NCBI RefSeq assembly: GCF_013285385.1
Contig: NZ_CP054212.1
Span: forward strand, 1,116,001-1,180,000
Source of the DNA: Paramixta manurensis
Lineage (GTDB): Bacteria > Pseudomonadota > Gammaproteobacteria > Enterobacterales > Enterobacteriaceae
Length of the DNA: 64,000 nucleotides
Direction: 5' to 3'
Position 1 is the first letter of the stretch; every line of letters begins with the position of its first letter. The position numbers and the translations under genes are program-made. Positions 17,167-25,858 of the stretch are shown piece by piece. The notes beneath the pieces are model-generated. The model did not search any database. It saw only the letters and a list, made by a program, of their open reading frames with translations, and had not been told where the DNA came from.

Positions 17167-17279
17167 AGTTTACTCCAGACGATGGGTGGGGAACGGGAAC
17201 GTTCGTTTACAGTATCAAAGCAAACAAAAACGAACAATGTGAACACATAATACGAACTTTAATGTTTTAATCAAATTAA

Positions 17280-17298
17280 TTTTGTTTTGATTTGTTTG
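17280..17298. promoter_or_regulatory. T-rich motif in the divergent kinase/ABC promoter region
   Basis: TTTTGTTTTGATTTGTTTG is nearly identical to the motif at 14749-14768. Further related sequence (AAACAAAAACGAACAA at 17222-17237, which reads TTGTTCGTTTTTGTTT on the other strand) lies nearer the BtpA start. This 175-base region controls both directions and is the likely DeoR target. Confidence 0.4.
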
Positions 17299-17341
17299 TT
17301 TTAATAGTGTAATAAATAAGCATAACTAAGAGGAGAGAGCG

Positions 17342-18142
17342 ATGAGTAACCCGTTATTTGTGCCTGCCATCTATCCCGGACTTAAAGGAAAAACCGCGAT
17401 TGTCACCGGCGGCGCGACCGGCATTGGCCTGGCGATTTCCCGTGCTTTGTTAGCGCAAGGAATGCAGGTAGCGCTCGGCGATATCAACCTGGAGGCGGCG
17501 CAAAATGCTGCGCAGGCGCTGGGTGAAGCGTGCTTTGCATTTGGTGTTGATGTGCGTTCCCGTTCATCAGTCATTGACGGTTTTGCCCGCGTTGAGCGGG
17601 AGTTGGGCGGTTACCAACTGCTGATCGCCAACGCCGGGGTTTCTACCATGCAACGGGCGCTTGAGATCACCGATGAGGAGTGGGACTTCAATTTCGATGT
17701 CAACATTCGCGGCATCTTTCTGACTAATCAAATCGCGGCGCGCAAATTCGTTGAGCAGAAGCAGGGCGTAATCGTCAACACCGCCTCGCTGGCGGCAAAA
17801 GTGGGCGCGCCGCTATTGGCGCACTACTCCGCCAGCAAATTCGCCGTATTGGGCTGGACCCAGGCGTTGGCCCGCGAGCTCGCTGCCGAGGGCATTCGGG
17901 TTAACGCGGTATGTCCGGGGTTTGTCAAAACCGGGATGCAAAGCCGGGAGGTCGAGTGGGAGGCTTCTTTGCGTGGGGTTTCCGCCGAACAGGTCATTCA
18001 GGATTACATCAACCAAACGCCGCTCGGACGTCTTGAGACGCCGGAGGATGTTGCCGATGTAGTGGCGTTTTTAAGTTCAGATTCTGCCCGTTTTATGACC
18101 GGCCAAGGCATAAATGTTACCGGCGGCGTCTATACCGGGTAA
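17342..18142 (+). CDS. Short-chain dehydrogenase/reductase (polyol dehydrogenase-like)
   Basis: A 266-residue classical SDR with the cofactor motif TGGATGIG (residues 22-29), NAGVS near residue 98, catalytic Ser in NTASLAA and YSASK (Tyr/Lys) near residue 160. An acidic Asp after the second strand (LGDINLEA) favours NAD over NADP. The ribosome site AGGAGAGAG lies 4 bases before the ATG. It is the first gene of the rightward ABC-transporter operon and probably oxidises the imported polyol to a ketose. Confidence 0.85.
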   Translation: MSNPLFVPAIYPGLKGKTAIVTGGATGIGLAISRALLAQGMQVALGDINLEAAQNAAQALGEACFAFGVDVRSRSSVIDGFARVERELGGYQLLIANAGVSTMQRALEITDEEWDFNFDVNIRGIFLTNQIAARKFVEQKQGVIVNTASLAAKVGAPLLAHYSASKFAVLGWTQALARELAAEGIRVNAVCPGFVKTGMQSREVEWEASLRGVSAEQVIQDYINQTPLGRLETPEDVADVVAFLSSDSARFMTGQGINVTGGVYTG

Positions 18143-18233
18143 ACGCACAATTACAAACAACATCGCTCGCGGCCGGAGATCCGGCAAGCGTTTCCGCTGC
18201 GATTCCTGAAAGGTGTCACAAGGGTAAATAAGT

Positions 18234-19358
18234 ATGGCGTCGATTGAGTTACAGAGCGTGTCGAAAACCTACAACCAGGGCCAGTACAGCGTTCGTGATG
18301 TGAATTTAAGCATACCCGACGGCGAGTTCGTGATCTTCCTCGGCCCTTCCGGCTGTGGGAAATCCACGACCTTACGAATGATCGCCGGTCTGGAAAGTAT
18401 CAGTGAAGGCACGCTACTGATCGACGGTAAGAATATGAACAATGTGGCACCGCGCGATCGCAATATTGCCGTGGTGTTTCAAAGCTACGCGCTTTATCCG
18501 CATATGACAGTGGCGGAAAATATGGCCTTCGGCCTGAAAATGCGTGGTACCGATAAAGCTATTATTGAGAAAAAAATAGCGGAAAGCGCGGCCCTGCTAG
18601 GGCTTGATAAGTTGCTGAACCGCAAACCAGCGATGCTCTCCGGCGGTCAGCGTCAGCGCGTTGCGCTGGGGCGCGCCATTGTGCGGGAGCCGCAAGCCTT
18701 TTTGCTGGATGAACCCTTATCAAATCTCGACGCACAACTGCGCGCAGAAATGCGTCGGGAACTGATTAAGCTGCACCAGCGCCTGGGAAAAACCATGATT
18801 TATGTCACGCACGATCAGGTGGAAGCGATGACGATGGCCGATCGCATTTGCATTATGCGTGATGGGCATTTAATTCAAACCGGTGCGCCACTGGAGGTAT
18901 ATGAAAACCCGGCGAATACCTTCGTCGCTAAGTTTCTTTCTTCACCGCCAATCAATCTGTTGGCTTGTCGTGTCATTAAGGGTGAGAACGGCCTGTGGTT
19001 GCAGTTGGAAGGCGGACCGGCTTTACGGATCGCCGAGACCGCTCAGGCGGATTACGCGCATCTGGCTGGGCAAGCAACAGTATTAGGGATCCGCCCCGAA
19101 GATTTTCATGCGCAGCAACAACAACCGGATTGGCAGCCGGTCACGCTGGATGTCACTTCCGTTGAGTCGTTGGGCGCGGAAAATATCGTCAGCGGTACTC
19201 TCGATACGCTACCGATCATCGTCCGACTGGATCAACATACGCGTCCGCGCGTGGGTGACACCATGACGGTGTTTATGGACCCAACGCCATTACATCTGTT
19301 CGATCCGGTATCCGGGGATGTGGTTCCACGGCGATCGCGTCGCTCTCCTAATGCGTGA
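18234..19358 (+). CDS. ABC importer ATP-binding protein (UgpC/MalK type)
   Basis: A 374-residue ATPase. Walker A is GPSGCGKST near residue 38, the signature LSGGQRQRVALGRA near 134, Walker B FLLDEPLSNLD near 155 and the switch His in YVTHDQVEAM. A C-terminal TOBE-type regulatory region follows (LGIRPEDFHA, VESLGAENIVSG). It energises import by the two MalF/MalG-type permeases encoded downstream. Confidence 0.9.
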   Translation: MASIELQSVSKTYNQGQYSVRDVNLSIPDGEFVIFLGPSGCGKSTTLRMIAGLESISEGTLLIDGKNMNNVAPRDRNIAVVFQSYALYPHMTVAENMAFGLKMRGTDKAIIEKKIAESAALLGLDKLLNRKPAMLSGGQRQRVALGRAIVREPQAFLLDEPLSNLDAQLRAEMRRELIKLHQRLGKTMIYVTHDQVEAMTMADRICIMRDGHLIQTGAPLEVYENPANTFVAKFLSSPPINLLACRVIKGENGLWLQLEGGPALRIAETAQADYAHLAGQATVLGIRPEDFHAQQQQPDWQPVTLDVTSVESLGAENIVSGTLDTLPIIVRLDQHTRPRVGDTMTVFMDPTPLHLFDPVSGDVVPRRSRRSPNA

Positions 19359-19369
19359 GGAGCTGAAAC

Positions 19370-20170
19370 ATGTTGCGAAAAATAGGGTTACATTGCGGTC
19401 TGATCATTGCCTGTATTGTGGTGGTGTTACCCATTCTCTGGGTGGTTCGCACCAGTCTGGTACCGGAATCAATGGCGTACAGCAGCGCGGTGTTTCCTGG
19501 CTTTTCTGGCGAAAACTTTACCGGTTTGTTGGGGGAAAATAACTTCCTCACGCATTACGGCAACAGTTTGATTGTCTCTTTTTGTTCGGTATTACTGGCC
19601 ATGCCCTTTGCCGCCGCCACAGGTTACGCGTTCGCTCGCTTTAAAACTGGCGGTAAAACGGCACGCTTTATTATGTTGGCAACGCAGATGCTGCCCGCGG
19701 TCGCGCTAGTCCTTCCGGCTTTCGCGGTACTGCGCGGAATGGGGCTAACCAACTCCTTAATTGGGCTAACGCTGGTGTATGCCGCGCTGAATCTACCGTT
19801 TCTTACCTGGATTCTGATGGGGTTCTTTGAAGGAATACCGGTCGACCTGGAATGGGCGGCCATGACCGATGGCACTACGGCGTGGGGCGCATTCTGGTAT
19901 GTGGTGTTGCCAGTCTCCTTACCCGGTCTGGCTGCGGCTGGCGTATTGGGTTTTATCCTGTCATGGAATGAGTTCTTGTTCGCCGTGGTTCTGAGTGGGC
20001 CGCAAACCGCCACCATTCCGGTGGCACTCGCCGCGTTGCAGACCTCTAATGGTGTGCAAATCGGTAAAGTTTCGGCGGGTATTGTTTTGGCGATCTTGCC
20101 GCTCATCATCGCTTCGCATTTTATCCAGCGCTATATCGTCAAGGGGCTGACCTTTGGCGGCGTGAAATAA
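19370..20170 (+). CDS. ABC sugar permease (MalG type)
   Basis: A 266-residue inner-membrane permease with six predicted helices. The EAA-type loop near residues 165-185 (VDLEWAAMTDGTTAWGAFWY) contacts the ATPase, and VKGLTFGGVK at the C-terminus is typical of MalG-type subunits. It starts 11 bases after the ATPase gene. An unusual point is that the MalG-type gene precedes the binding protein and the MalF-type gene. Confidence 0.85.
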   Translation: MLRKIGLHCGLIIACIVVVLPILWVVRTSLVPESMAYSSAVFPGFSGENFTGLLGENNFLTHYGNSLIVSFCSVLLAMPFAAATGYAFARFKTGGKTARFIMLATQMLPAVALVLPAFAVLRGMGLTNSLIGLTLVYAALNLPFLTWILMGFFEGIPVDLEWAAMTDGTTAWGAFWYVVLPVSLPGLAAAGVLGFILSWNEFLFAVVLSGPQTATIPVALAALQTSNGVQIGKVSAGIVLAILPLIIASHFIQRYIVKGLTFGGVK

Positions 20171-20232
20171 CCCTCAGTTGTTTTGTAACGGTCGCCGTTA
20201 GCATTCCGGCATATTTATACCAGGAGTGAATT

Positions 20233-21507
20233 ATGTTTACCAAGAAAAAAACAGCTTTGTTAACCGGGATAATATTGGCAGGATTTTGCTCAATGGCACA
20301 GGCGAAAGAGGTGGTGCTGCGGGCGCTAATGGAAGACGTACCCGAAACGAAAATCATTGAAAAGATGCTGCCTGAATTTGAACAGCAGCACCATATTAAG
20401 GTTGAATTTGAAAAAATAGGCTATGGCGATATGCATGACAAATTGGTGCCGCAGCTTATTTCACCGCAAAGTTATTACAACCTACTGGAGGTGGATTTCC
20501 TGTGGGCCGGTGAATTTTCCCGTGCCAATTGGTTAACCGACTTAACGCCGGAAGTGAAAAAATCCGGCTTCGATATGTCTGCCTTTATTCCCTCTACCGT
20601 CTCGCTGCTCAATAGCGATCCGAAAAAGATCGAGCTCATCCCAATGTATAACTATTCGATGGGGATGATTTACCGTACCGATATGCTGAACGATAAAGAT
20701 TTGCAGGCTAAATATCAGGCGGCGTTCAATAAGCCATTACAGTTGCCGAAAACGCTAGATGACTATGTGGCGCTAACCAAGTTTATCAAACAGCAAACCG
20801 GTAAAGCCGGTGCCGCCATGCAGGGCCAGCGCGGCGATCCGAACAGCATGGAGTTTTCCAACTATCTGTTTAGCGCCGGCGGCAGCTACCTTGATGAAAA
20901 TAAAAAGGTGGTGCTGAATAACGCGGCAGGTAAAAAAGCCATGACGTTGTATGTTGACGCCATTCAGCATGGCGCACAGACCGGCGCATTATCAGCGACT
21001 CTGGACGATACCATCCGCTTGATGTGTAGCGGGCAGGCGTTCAGCATGGTTTCTTACTGGTGGATGTTGCCACAGCTCGACAACCAAAAAGCCTGTCCGG
21101 CGGTGGCGGGCAAGCTCGCGTTGACAACTATGCCTGGCGGTCACGGTGAGAGCGGCGGTTGGGGCTGGGGGATTCCGGCCAATAGTAGCGATGAGGAGAA
21201 AGCCGCTTCCTGGACCTTTATTCAATGGGTGCAGAGTAAACAAGTCAGCATTGCCCGTGCGCTGGAGGGCCATGCGCCAGTACGTAGCGATGTGTATAAG
21301 GACGCTAAAGTATTGGCGAAGTATCCCTACTATGCCGACGCGGAAAAGATCGTCGCGTCTGGAAAATCCTTCCCGATTTTTGCTTACTCCGCCAAGTATG
21401 AAGATGTGCTGGGTTCGCAATTATCGCAGTTGGCGGGCGGTTCCGGTTCGGTCGATAGCGCATTAGAGAAGTCTGCCGATCAACTTGATTCGCTAATGAA
21501 GAAATAA
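20233..21507 (+). CDS. Periplasmic sugar-binding protein (ABC family 1)
   Basis: A 424-residue extracellular solute-binding protein. The signal peptide has a KKK N-region, a hydrophobic core and an AQA cleavage site near residue 24. The mature part reads as a MalE/UgpB-type fold (FEQQHHIKVEFEKIGYGDMH, MYNYSMGMIYRTDML, GGHGESGGWGWGIPANSSDE). It binds the sugar or polyol in the periplasm and delivers it to the MalF/MalG pair. CCAGGAG is the ribosome site. Confidence 0.88.
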   Translation: MFTKKKTALLTGIILAGFCSMAQAKEVVLRALMEDVPETKIIEKMLPEFEQQHHIKVEFEKIGYGDMHDKLVPQLISPQSYYNLLEVDFLWAGEFSRANWLTDLTPEVKKSGFDMSAFIPSTVSLLNSDPKKIELIPMYNYSMGMIYRTDMLNDKDLQAKYQAAFNKPLQLPKTLDDYVALTKFIKQQTGKAGAAMQGQRGDPNSMEFSNYLFSAGGSYLDENKKVVLNNAAGKKAMTLYVDAIQHGAQTGALSATLDDTIRLMCSGQAFSMVSYWWMLPQLDNQKACPAVAGKLALTTMPGGHGESGGWGWGIPANSSDEEKAASWTFIQWVQSKQVSIARALEGHAPVRSDVYKDAKVLAKYPYYADAEKIVASGKSFPIFAYSAKYEDVLGSQLSQLAGGSGSVDSALEKSADQLDSLMKK

Positions 21508-21510
21508 CGC

Positions 21511-22437
21511 ATGCTGATGAGCAAATCATTACGTTCTACTGACACCACAGGCCGCGCCGGACGTTTCTCCGGCGTTGACCGCTTTCGCGTGACCGGCTGG
21601 GCATTTGCCGCGCCGGGTCTGACGGCGCTGGCGATTGTGCTGGGGTTCCCGATTGTGTATGCCGTGGTACTGGCATTTTCATCCTACACGCTGCTGATGC
21701 CAGCGCTGGCGCCGTTTACCGGGCTGGACAATTTTATCTCGGTGCTCAGCGACGATGCATTCTGGTCTGCGGCCTGGTTGACCATCCGCTATTCGGTGCT
21801 GACAGTGGCGGGCGAATTTATTATTGGGCTCGGCATTGCGTTAATGCTTAACCGGGTGGTGAAGATGCGGCCGATCTATTTTGCGCTGCTCACTATTCCA
21901 ATGGCGATGTCGCCGGTTAGCGTGGCCTTGATTTGGCGGATGTTACTGCAACCTAACTTAGGCATCGTGAATCATCTGTTGCAAAGCGTCGGTATTCCGG
22001 GCATCGATTGGTTAGGTAGCCCGGAGATGGCGTTTTGGAGTATGGCCTGTATTGATGTTTGGCAGCAGGTTTCCTTCGTGGTGCTCATTTTGGCGGCGGG
22101 TTTGGCGGCGTTGCCGAAAGAGCCTTATGAAGCGGCGGAGATCGATGGTGCGCGTGGTTGGCAGCAATTCTGGTATATCACGTTGCCGATGTTGCGCCCG
22201 GTGGCGGCGATTGCAGTAGTGATTCAGCTGATTAACGAACTGAGAACCTACGATTTGCCCTACATTCTCACGCGTGGCGGGCCGGGGTCGGCAACCGAAG
22301 TGTTGAGTTTCTTCGCTTATCGGCGCGCTTTTCTTGGCTTGTCGCTCAATGAAGGCGCCGCCGCCGCGTTAATGCTGCTGTTGATCGTACTGGCGATGAC
22401 GGTGGTATTTTTTACCCTGCTGGAAAGACGCCGTTAG
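21511..22437 (+). CDS. ABC sugar permease (MalF type)
   Basis: A 308-residue permease with six helices. The EAA loop EAAEIDGARGWQQFWYITLP is near residues 208-227. The N-terminal cytoplasmic stretch is followed by GWAFAAPGLTALAIVLGFP. It starts 3 bases after the binding-protein stop, so the genes are coupled; an in-frame ATG two codons on is an equal start candidate. The gene ends 7 bases from the convergent GntR gene. Confidence 0.87.
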   Translation: MLMSKSLRSTDTTGRAGRFSGVDRFRVTGWAFAAPGLTALAIVLGFPIVYAVVLAFSSYTLLMPALAPFTGLDNFISVLSDDAFWSAAWLTIRYSVLTVAGEFIIGLGIALMLNRVVKMRPIYFALLTIPMAMSPVSVALIWRMLLQPNLGIVNHLLQSVGIPGIDWLGSPEMAFWSMACIDVWQQVSFVVLILAAGLAALPKEPYEAAEIDGARGWQQFWYITLPMLRPVAAIAVVIQLINELRTYDLPYILTRGGPGSATEVLSFFAYRRAFLGLSLNEGAAAALMLLLIVLAMTVVFFTLLERRR

Positions 22438-22444
22438 CAACGTT

Positions 22445-23341
22445 TTACGTCTTATCGACCTGTGCGGAAACCTGCTCCCAGGCGGACTGTAGATGCTGGC
22501 GCATTAATTGCGCCGCCTTTTCAGGCTGTTGTTCCCGCACTGCATCAATAATCGCGACATGTTCTTCACACCACTCCTTTACCCGCCGCTTATTTTGGTA
22601 GCTGCCGAATTCGAGCAGCCGACGCAGGCGGTTTTGCTGCTGGATGGCTTGCAAGACAAAGGGGTTGCCGCTGGCTTCCGCCAGCATTTCGTGAAACGCG
22701 GCATCGGTTTCAAAAATCTGCCGTGGCGGCACTTGGGTAATATCCGGGTGGGTGATTAACCACAAATGCTGCGCTCGCATCCGTTTGAGCGCCTGACGGT
22801 CGGGGCGGAAGTGGAGGGAAAGGAGGGCCGCCGGTTCGATCATCAAACGGAAACCATAGCCGTTGCGTAACGCGATGTTGGTATCCAACGTTTGTAAAAA
22901 ACGCCAACCATGCCCGGCATTGCGGGCTATCAGCCCATCTTCCGCCAGTTTTAACAGCGTGCGCGAAAGCACGCCGCGATCCGCCTCATAGCGCTGGGCT
23001 ATCTCGGTTTGGGTAAAGGACTCTGGCAGCGCGCCAGCCAGCCGGTCACGTACCAGAGATTCATACAGCGCCTGGTCATTACTTTTCGGCTGTTCAATCG
23101 CCAGCGACTGGAGTTCTTCGGCGCTTTTCAGCAAGAAAAAGCCTTGGTTCGGGCGTGCTTCAACCGCGCCGAGACGCGTCAATTCCTTTAGCCCGGCCCG
23201 CACAGGCGTACGGGAAACGCCGAGGGCATTGGCCAGTTGTTGCTCGCGTAAATGATGACCTGGATCGAATCTTGCTTCATATATCAGGTCAAGTATTTGC
23301 TGGGCTAATCGGCGACTACTGGCGGAAGAAGCAGACTGCAT
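22445..23341 (-). CDS. GntR-family regulator (FCD-type C-terminal domain)
   Basis: A 298-residue regulator whose winged helix (ARFDPGHHLREQQLANALGV, SRTPVRAGLKELTRLGAVEA, RPNQGFFLL) lies at about residues 20-72. An all-helical C-terminal ligand domain follows (FETDAAFHEMLAEASGNPFV; acidic and His residues of the metal/ligand site in DAAFHE). A second HTH-like stretch (RYEADRGVLSRTLLKLAEDG) lies at about residues 115-140. The ATG at 23339-23341 follows AAGGGAA; the upstream extension of the frame lacks support. It is divergent from the ABC operon it presumably controls. Confidence 0.85.
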   Translation of the reverse strand: MQSASSASSRRLAQQILDLIYEARFDPGHHLREQQLANALGVSRTPVRAGLKELTRLGAVEARPNQGFFLLKSAEELQSLAIEQPKSNDQALYESLVRDRLAGALPESFTQTEIAQRYEADRGVLSRTLLKLAEDGLIARNAGHGWRFLQTLDTNIALRNGYGFRLMIEPAALLSLHFRPDRQALKRMRAQHLWLITHPDITQVPPRQIFETDAAFHEMLAEASGNPFVLQAIQQQNRLRRLLEFGSYQNKRRVKEWCEEHVAIIDAVREQQPEKAAQLMRQHLQSAWEQVSAQVDKT

Positions 23342-23366
23342 GGTGGTCGTTCCCTTTTGTGCATTA

Positions 23367-23385
23367 TTGTGTTCGAAATATACAA
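23367..23385 (-). promoter_or_regulatory. Candidate GntR operator near its own gene
   Basis: TTGTATATTTCGAACACAA (minus strand) shares the TTGTAT start and GAAC core with the site at 31354. It is nearly palindromic, with TTGT and ACAA ends, and lies within 45 bases of the regulator start. Confidence 0.35.
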
Positions 23386-23479
23386 TATCACAGGTGATCG
23401 GACGCACGAAATAGAGCAAATTATGCACTATTTTTGCGCATTAATGCACCATTCAGGCGCAGTTTTGCTATAAGTTGAA

Positions 23480-23497
23480 TTGTATTATTTGACTCAT
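23480..23497 (+). promoter_or_regulatory. Candidate GntR operator before the ABC operon
   Basis: TTGTATTATTTGACTCAT matches the sequence at 31354-31371 at 15 of 18 positions. It lies 34 bases before the binding-protein start. Both sites lie in promoter regions of the same cassette. Confidence 0.45.
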
Positions 23498-23530
23498 AAA
23501 ATCCAATAAAATTTCAACCAGGAGACGAGT

Positions 23531-24346
23531 ATGTCCAGACACCACCAGATGTTTTGCCGCGCCATCGGGCTGATGCTGACCCTCGGCGCTGGCCTGCCGT
23601 TCACCAGTCTGGCCGCGATGGACAGCGTCACGCCGGGCAAACTGACCTATGGCACCGCCGCCACTTTTATGCCGTTTGAATTCGTCAAAAACGGGCAACT
23701 GACCGGTTTTGATATCGATCTGATCGGCGCGTTGACTAAACACCTCAACCTGACGCCAGCGCCGATGCAGATGGAATTTAAAGGGCTAATCCCCGCCCTA
23801 CAGGGCAAGCGTCTCGACATGATTAACTCGGCGATGTACGTCAATCCCACGCGTGCGGAGCAGGTTGATTTTGTGCCGTATCTGAAAATAGGTAGCCGCG
23901 TGGTGGTGCGTAAAGGCAATCAGGCCGGGCTAACCGGGCGCGACCTCTCCCTGTGCGGCAAAAATATCGCCGTCACCCTCGGCGGGATCGAAGAGAGCCA
24001 GGCGCGTGCGGATAACAAGAAGTGTCTGGCTGCCAGTAAACCGGCAATTAATGTCATGACTTTCCCGGCGGCGACCGATTCCGCCGTAGCGGTAGCGCAA
24101 GGGCGTGCCGATGCTGAGTATCTTTCCACGCCGGGTACCGTGGCGCTGTTCAGTGAAAAACCGGGGCTCTTTGAAGCGGTAGGGCCTGAATTTGAAGCCG
24201 ATACCCATATTGCTTTCGCTATCCGTAAAGGCGATAGCGAAACGCGGGCGCAATTAGAGAAAGGGTTACAGGCGTTAGTGAAGGATGGAACCTATAAACA
24301 ACTGATTAAAAAATGGAATTTCCCGGACTCCGTCGCCATTTTCTAA
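23531..24346 (+). CDS. Amino-acid-type ABC periplasmic binding protein
   Basis: A 271-residue family 3 solute-binding protein (HisJ/GlnH type). The signal peptide is about 28 residues (cleavage near SLAA). The mature start KLTYGTAATFMPFEFVKNGQ and LTGFDIDLIGAL are the family signature, and DGTYKQLIKKWNFP ends the domain. AGGAGACGAG precedes the ATG. Its cognate permease and ATPase follow directly. Confidence 0.9.
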   Translation: MSRHHQMFCRAIGLMLTLGAGLPFTSLAAMDSVTPGKLTYGTAATFMPFEFVKNGQLTGFDIDLIGALTKHLNLTPAPMQMEFKGLIPALQGKRLDMINSAMYVNPTRAEQVDFVPYLKIGSRVVVRKGNQAGLTGRDLSLCGKNIAVTLGGIEESQARADNKKCLAASKPAINVMTFPAATDSAVAVAQGRADAEYLSTPGTVALFSEKPGLFEAVGPEFEADTHIAFAIRKGDSETRAQLEKGLQALVKDGTYKQLIKKWNFPDSVAIF

Positions 24347-24376
24347 TCTGCTTTCAGCGATTAACCGGAGAATGCT

Positions 24377-25102
24377 ATGTCGATAGAACTCATGTGGCAG
24401 TACGTCCTCTCGCCCGAGTTTATGCAGGGCGCGTGGATGACACTGCTCATTACTCTCTGCTCGCTGCTATGCGGGGTGGTGCTGGGATTGCTACTGGCGT
24501 TGCTACAAGAGGCGCCATTGCGTGTCGGAAAGGGCATCGCCTGGTTCTACCTGTGGCTGTTCCGTGGTACGCCGGTCCTGTTTCAAATCATCTTTGTCTA
24601 CAACGTATTGCCGGGATTCGGCATCCGTTTCTCGGCATTTACTTGCGCGGTATTGGCGCTCTCGCTGAATGAAGGCGCTTATATGGCGGAGATTTTGCGC
24701 TCCGGCCTACAGGCGGTGAAAAGCGGGCAACGTACCGCAGGTATGGCGCTGGGGATGACCCAATCGCAGATCATGCGCAAGATTGTGTTGCCGCAAGCCG
24801 CGCGTATTGTGCTACCGCCGATGGGTAACCAAATGATCAGCATGCTGAAATCAAGCGCATTGGTCTCAGTGATTGCGGTACAGGAACTGTTGTTGATCGC
24901 CAACCAAACCGCCAGCGCCAGCTTCCGTTACTTCGAAGCGCTGTGTGCCGCCGGTATCTACTATCTGTTGCTCACCAGCCTCTTTATGGTCTTTCAGTCA
25001 TGGCTAGAGCGTTCGCTTGATCCTAAACAACGACGACGTAAAGGGCAAAAAAGCCGCTCGCGCCAGCTCAAATTGTCGGGTGAGGCGAGGGAGGTGTCAT
25101 GA
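24377..25102 (+). CDS. Amino-acid-type ABC permease
   Basis: A 241-residue HisMQ/GlnP-type permease with five or so helices and the EAA loop QRTAGMALGMTQSQIMRKIV near residues 117-136. It is the only permease of the operon, so it probably works as a homodimer. A basic C-terminal tail (KQRRRKGQKSRSR) is cytoplasmic. Confidence 0.88.
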   Translation: MSIELMWQYVLSPEFMQGAWMTLLITLCSLLCGVVLGLLLALLQEAPLRVGKGIAWFYLWLFRGTPVLFQIIFVYNVLPGFGIRFSAFTCAVLALSLNEGAYMAEILRSGLQAVKSGQRTAGMALGMTQSQIMRKIVLPQAARIVLPPMGNQMISMLKSSALVSVIAVQELLLIANQTASASFRYFEALCAAGIYYLLLTSLFMVFQSWLERSLDPKQRRRKGQKSRSRQLKLSGEAREVS

Positions 25103-25845
25103 ATCAGAACGTGAAACCGCTACTGGAGTTGGTGGGAATTGATAAGGCCTTTGGTCGTCAGAAGGTGCTGAAAAACTGTTCGCTGAGTGTGCGTCGCGGT
25201 GAAACAGTGGTGCTGATTGGGCCGTCCGGTTCCGGTAAATCCACGCTGTTACGCTGCGTCAATATGCTCTCACCGGCCGACAGCGGTGACGTGTTCTTTG
25301 CCCGTCAGAATCTGAGCCGGGGAGAAATCGCACCGCATCAACTGCGCCAGCGCATCGGCATGGTGTTCCAAAATTACGAACTCTTTTCCCATCTGACCGC
25401 CGCCGAAAACATCATGTTAGCGCCAATGACTGTACTGGGCGTGAACCGGATTGATGCGCGTAAACAGGCGGAAGCGTTATTGGCGAAAGTGCGAATACAT
25501 GAACGCGCCGACCACTTTCCCGATGAGCTTTCCGGCGGGCAGCAGCAACGCGTCGCCATCGCCCGCGCATTGGCGATGAAGCCGGAACTGATGCTGTATG
25601 ACGAGCCAACTTCTGCGCTCGATCCGGAAATGATCCGTGAGGTGCTGGATGTGATGGCAGAACTGAGCGCCGAAGGAATGACCAGCATGGTCGTGACCCA
25701 TGAAATGGGGTTCGCCCGCCGTGCCGCCAACGAAATCCTGTTTATGGAAGAGGGGGAAATTCTGGAGCGCGCCAACGCCAGCGCTTTCTTTTCCGGGCAG
25801 GTCAGTGAGCGCGCGAAACGTTTCCTCGATCAAATTTTACATTAA
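25099..25845 (+). CDS. Amino-acid-type ABC ATP-binding protein
   Basis: A 248-residue GlnQ/HisP-type ATPase: Walker A GPSGSGKSTLLRC near residue 42, signature LSGGQQQRVAIARAL near 148, Walker B LMLYDEPTSALDPEM near 170 and switch VVTHEMGFARRAA. Its ATG overlaps the permease stop by 4 bases. Confidence 0.9.
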   Translation: MNQNVKPLLELVGIDKAFGRQKVLKNCSLSVRRGETVVLIGPSGSGKSTLLRCVNMLSPADSGDVFFARQNLSRGEIAPHQLRQRIGMVFQNYELFSHLTAAENIMLAPMTVLGVNRIDARKQAEALLAKVRIHERADHFPDELSGGQQQRVAIARALAMKPELMLYDEPTSALDPEMIREVLDVMAELSAEGMTSMVVTHEMGFARRAANEILFMEEGEILERANASAFFSGQVSERAKRFLDQILH

Positions 25846-25858
25846 CCAGGGTGTTTGT

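Noticed and set aside
24313..24672. 119-codon + strand frame across the binding-protein/permease junction
   Set aside because: It is out of frame with both genes, which are complete and well supported.
25700..25858. Longer N-terminus for the M20 protein
   Set aside because: The upstream frame overlaps the ATPase gene and adds 53 residues unlike the family; the ATG at 25859 has a ribosome site and family-like start.
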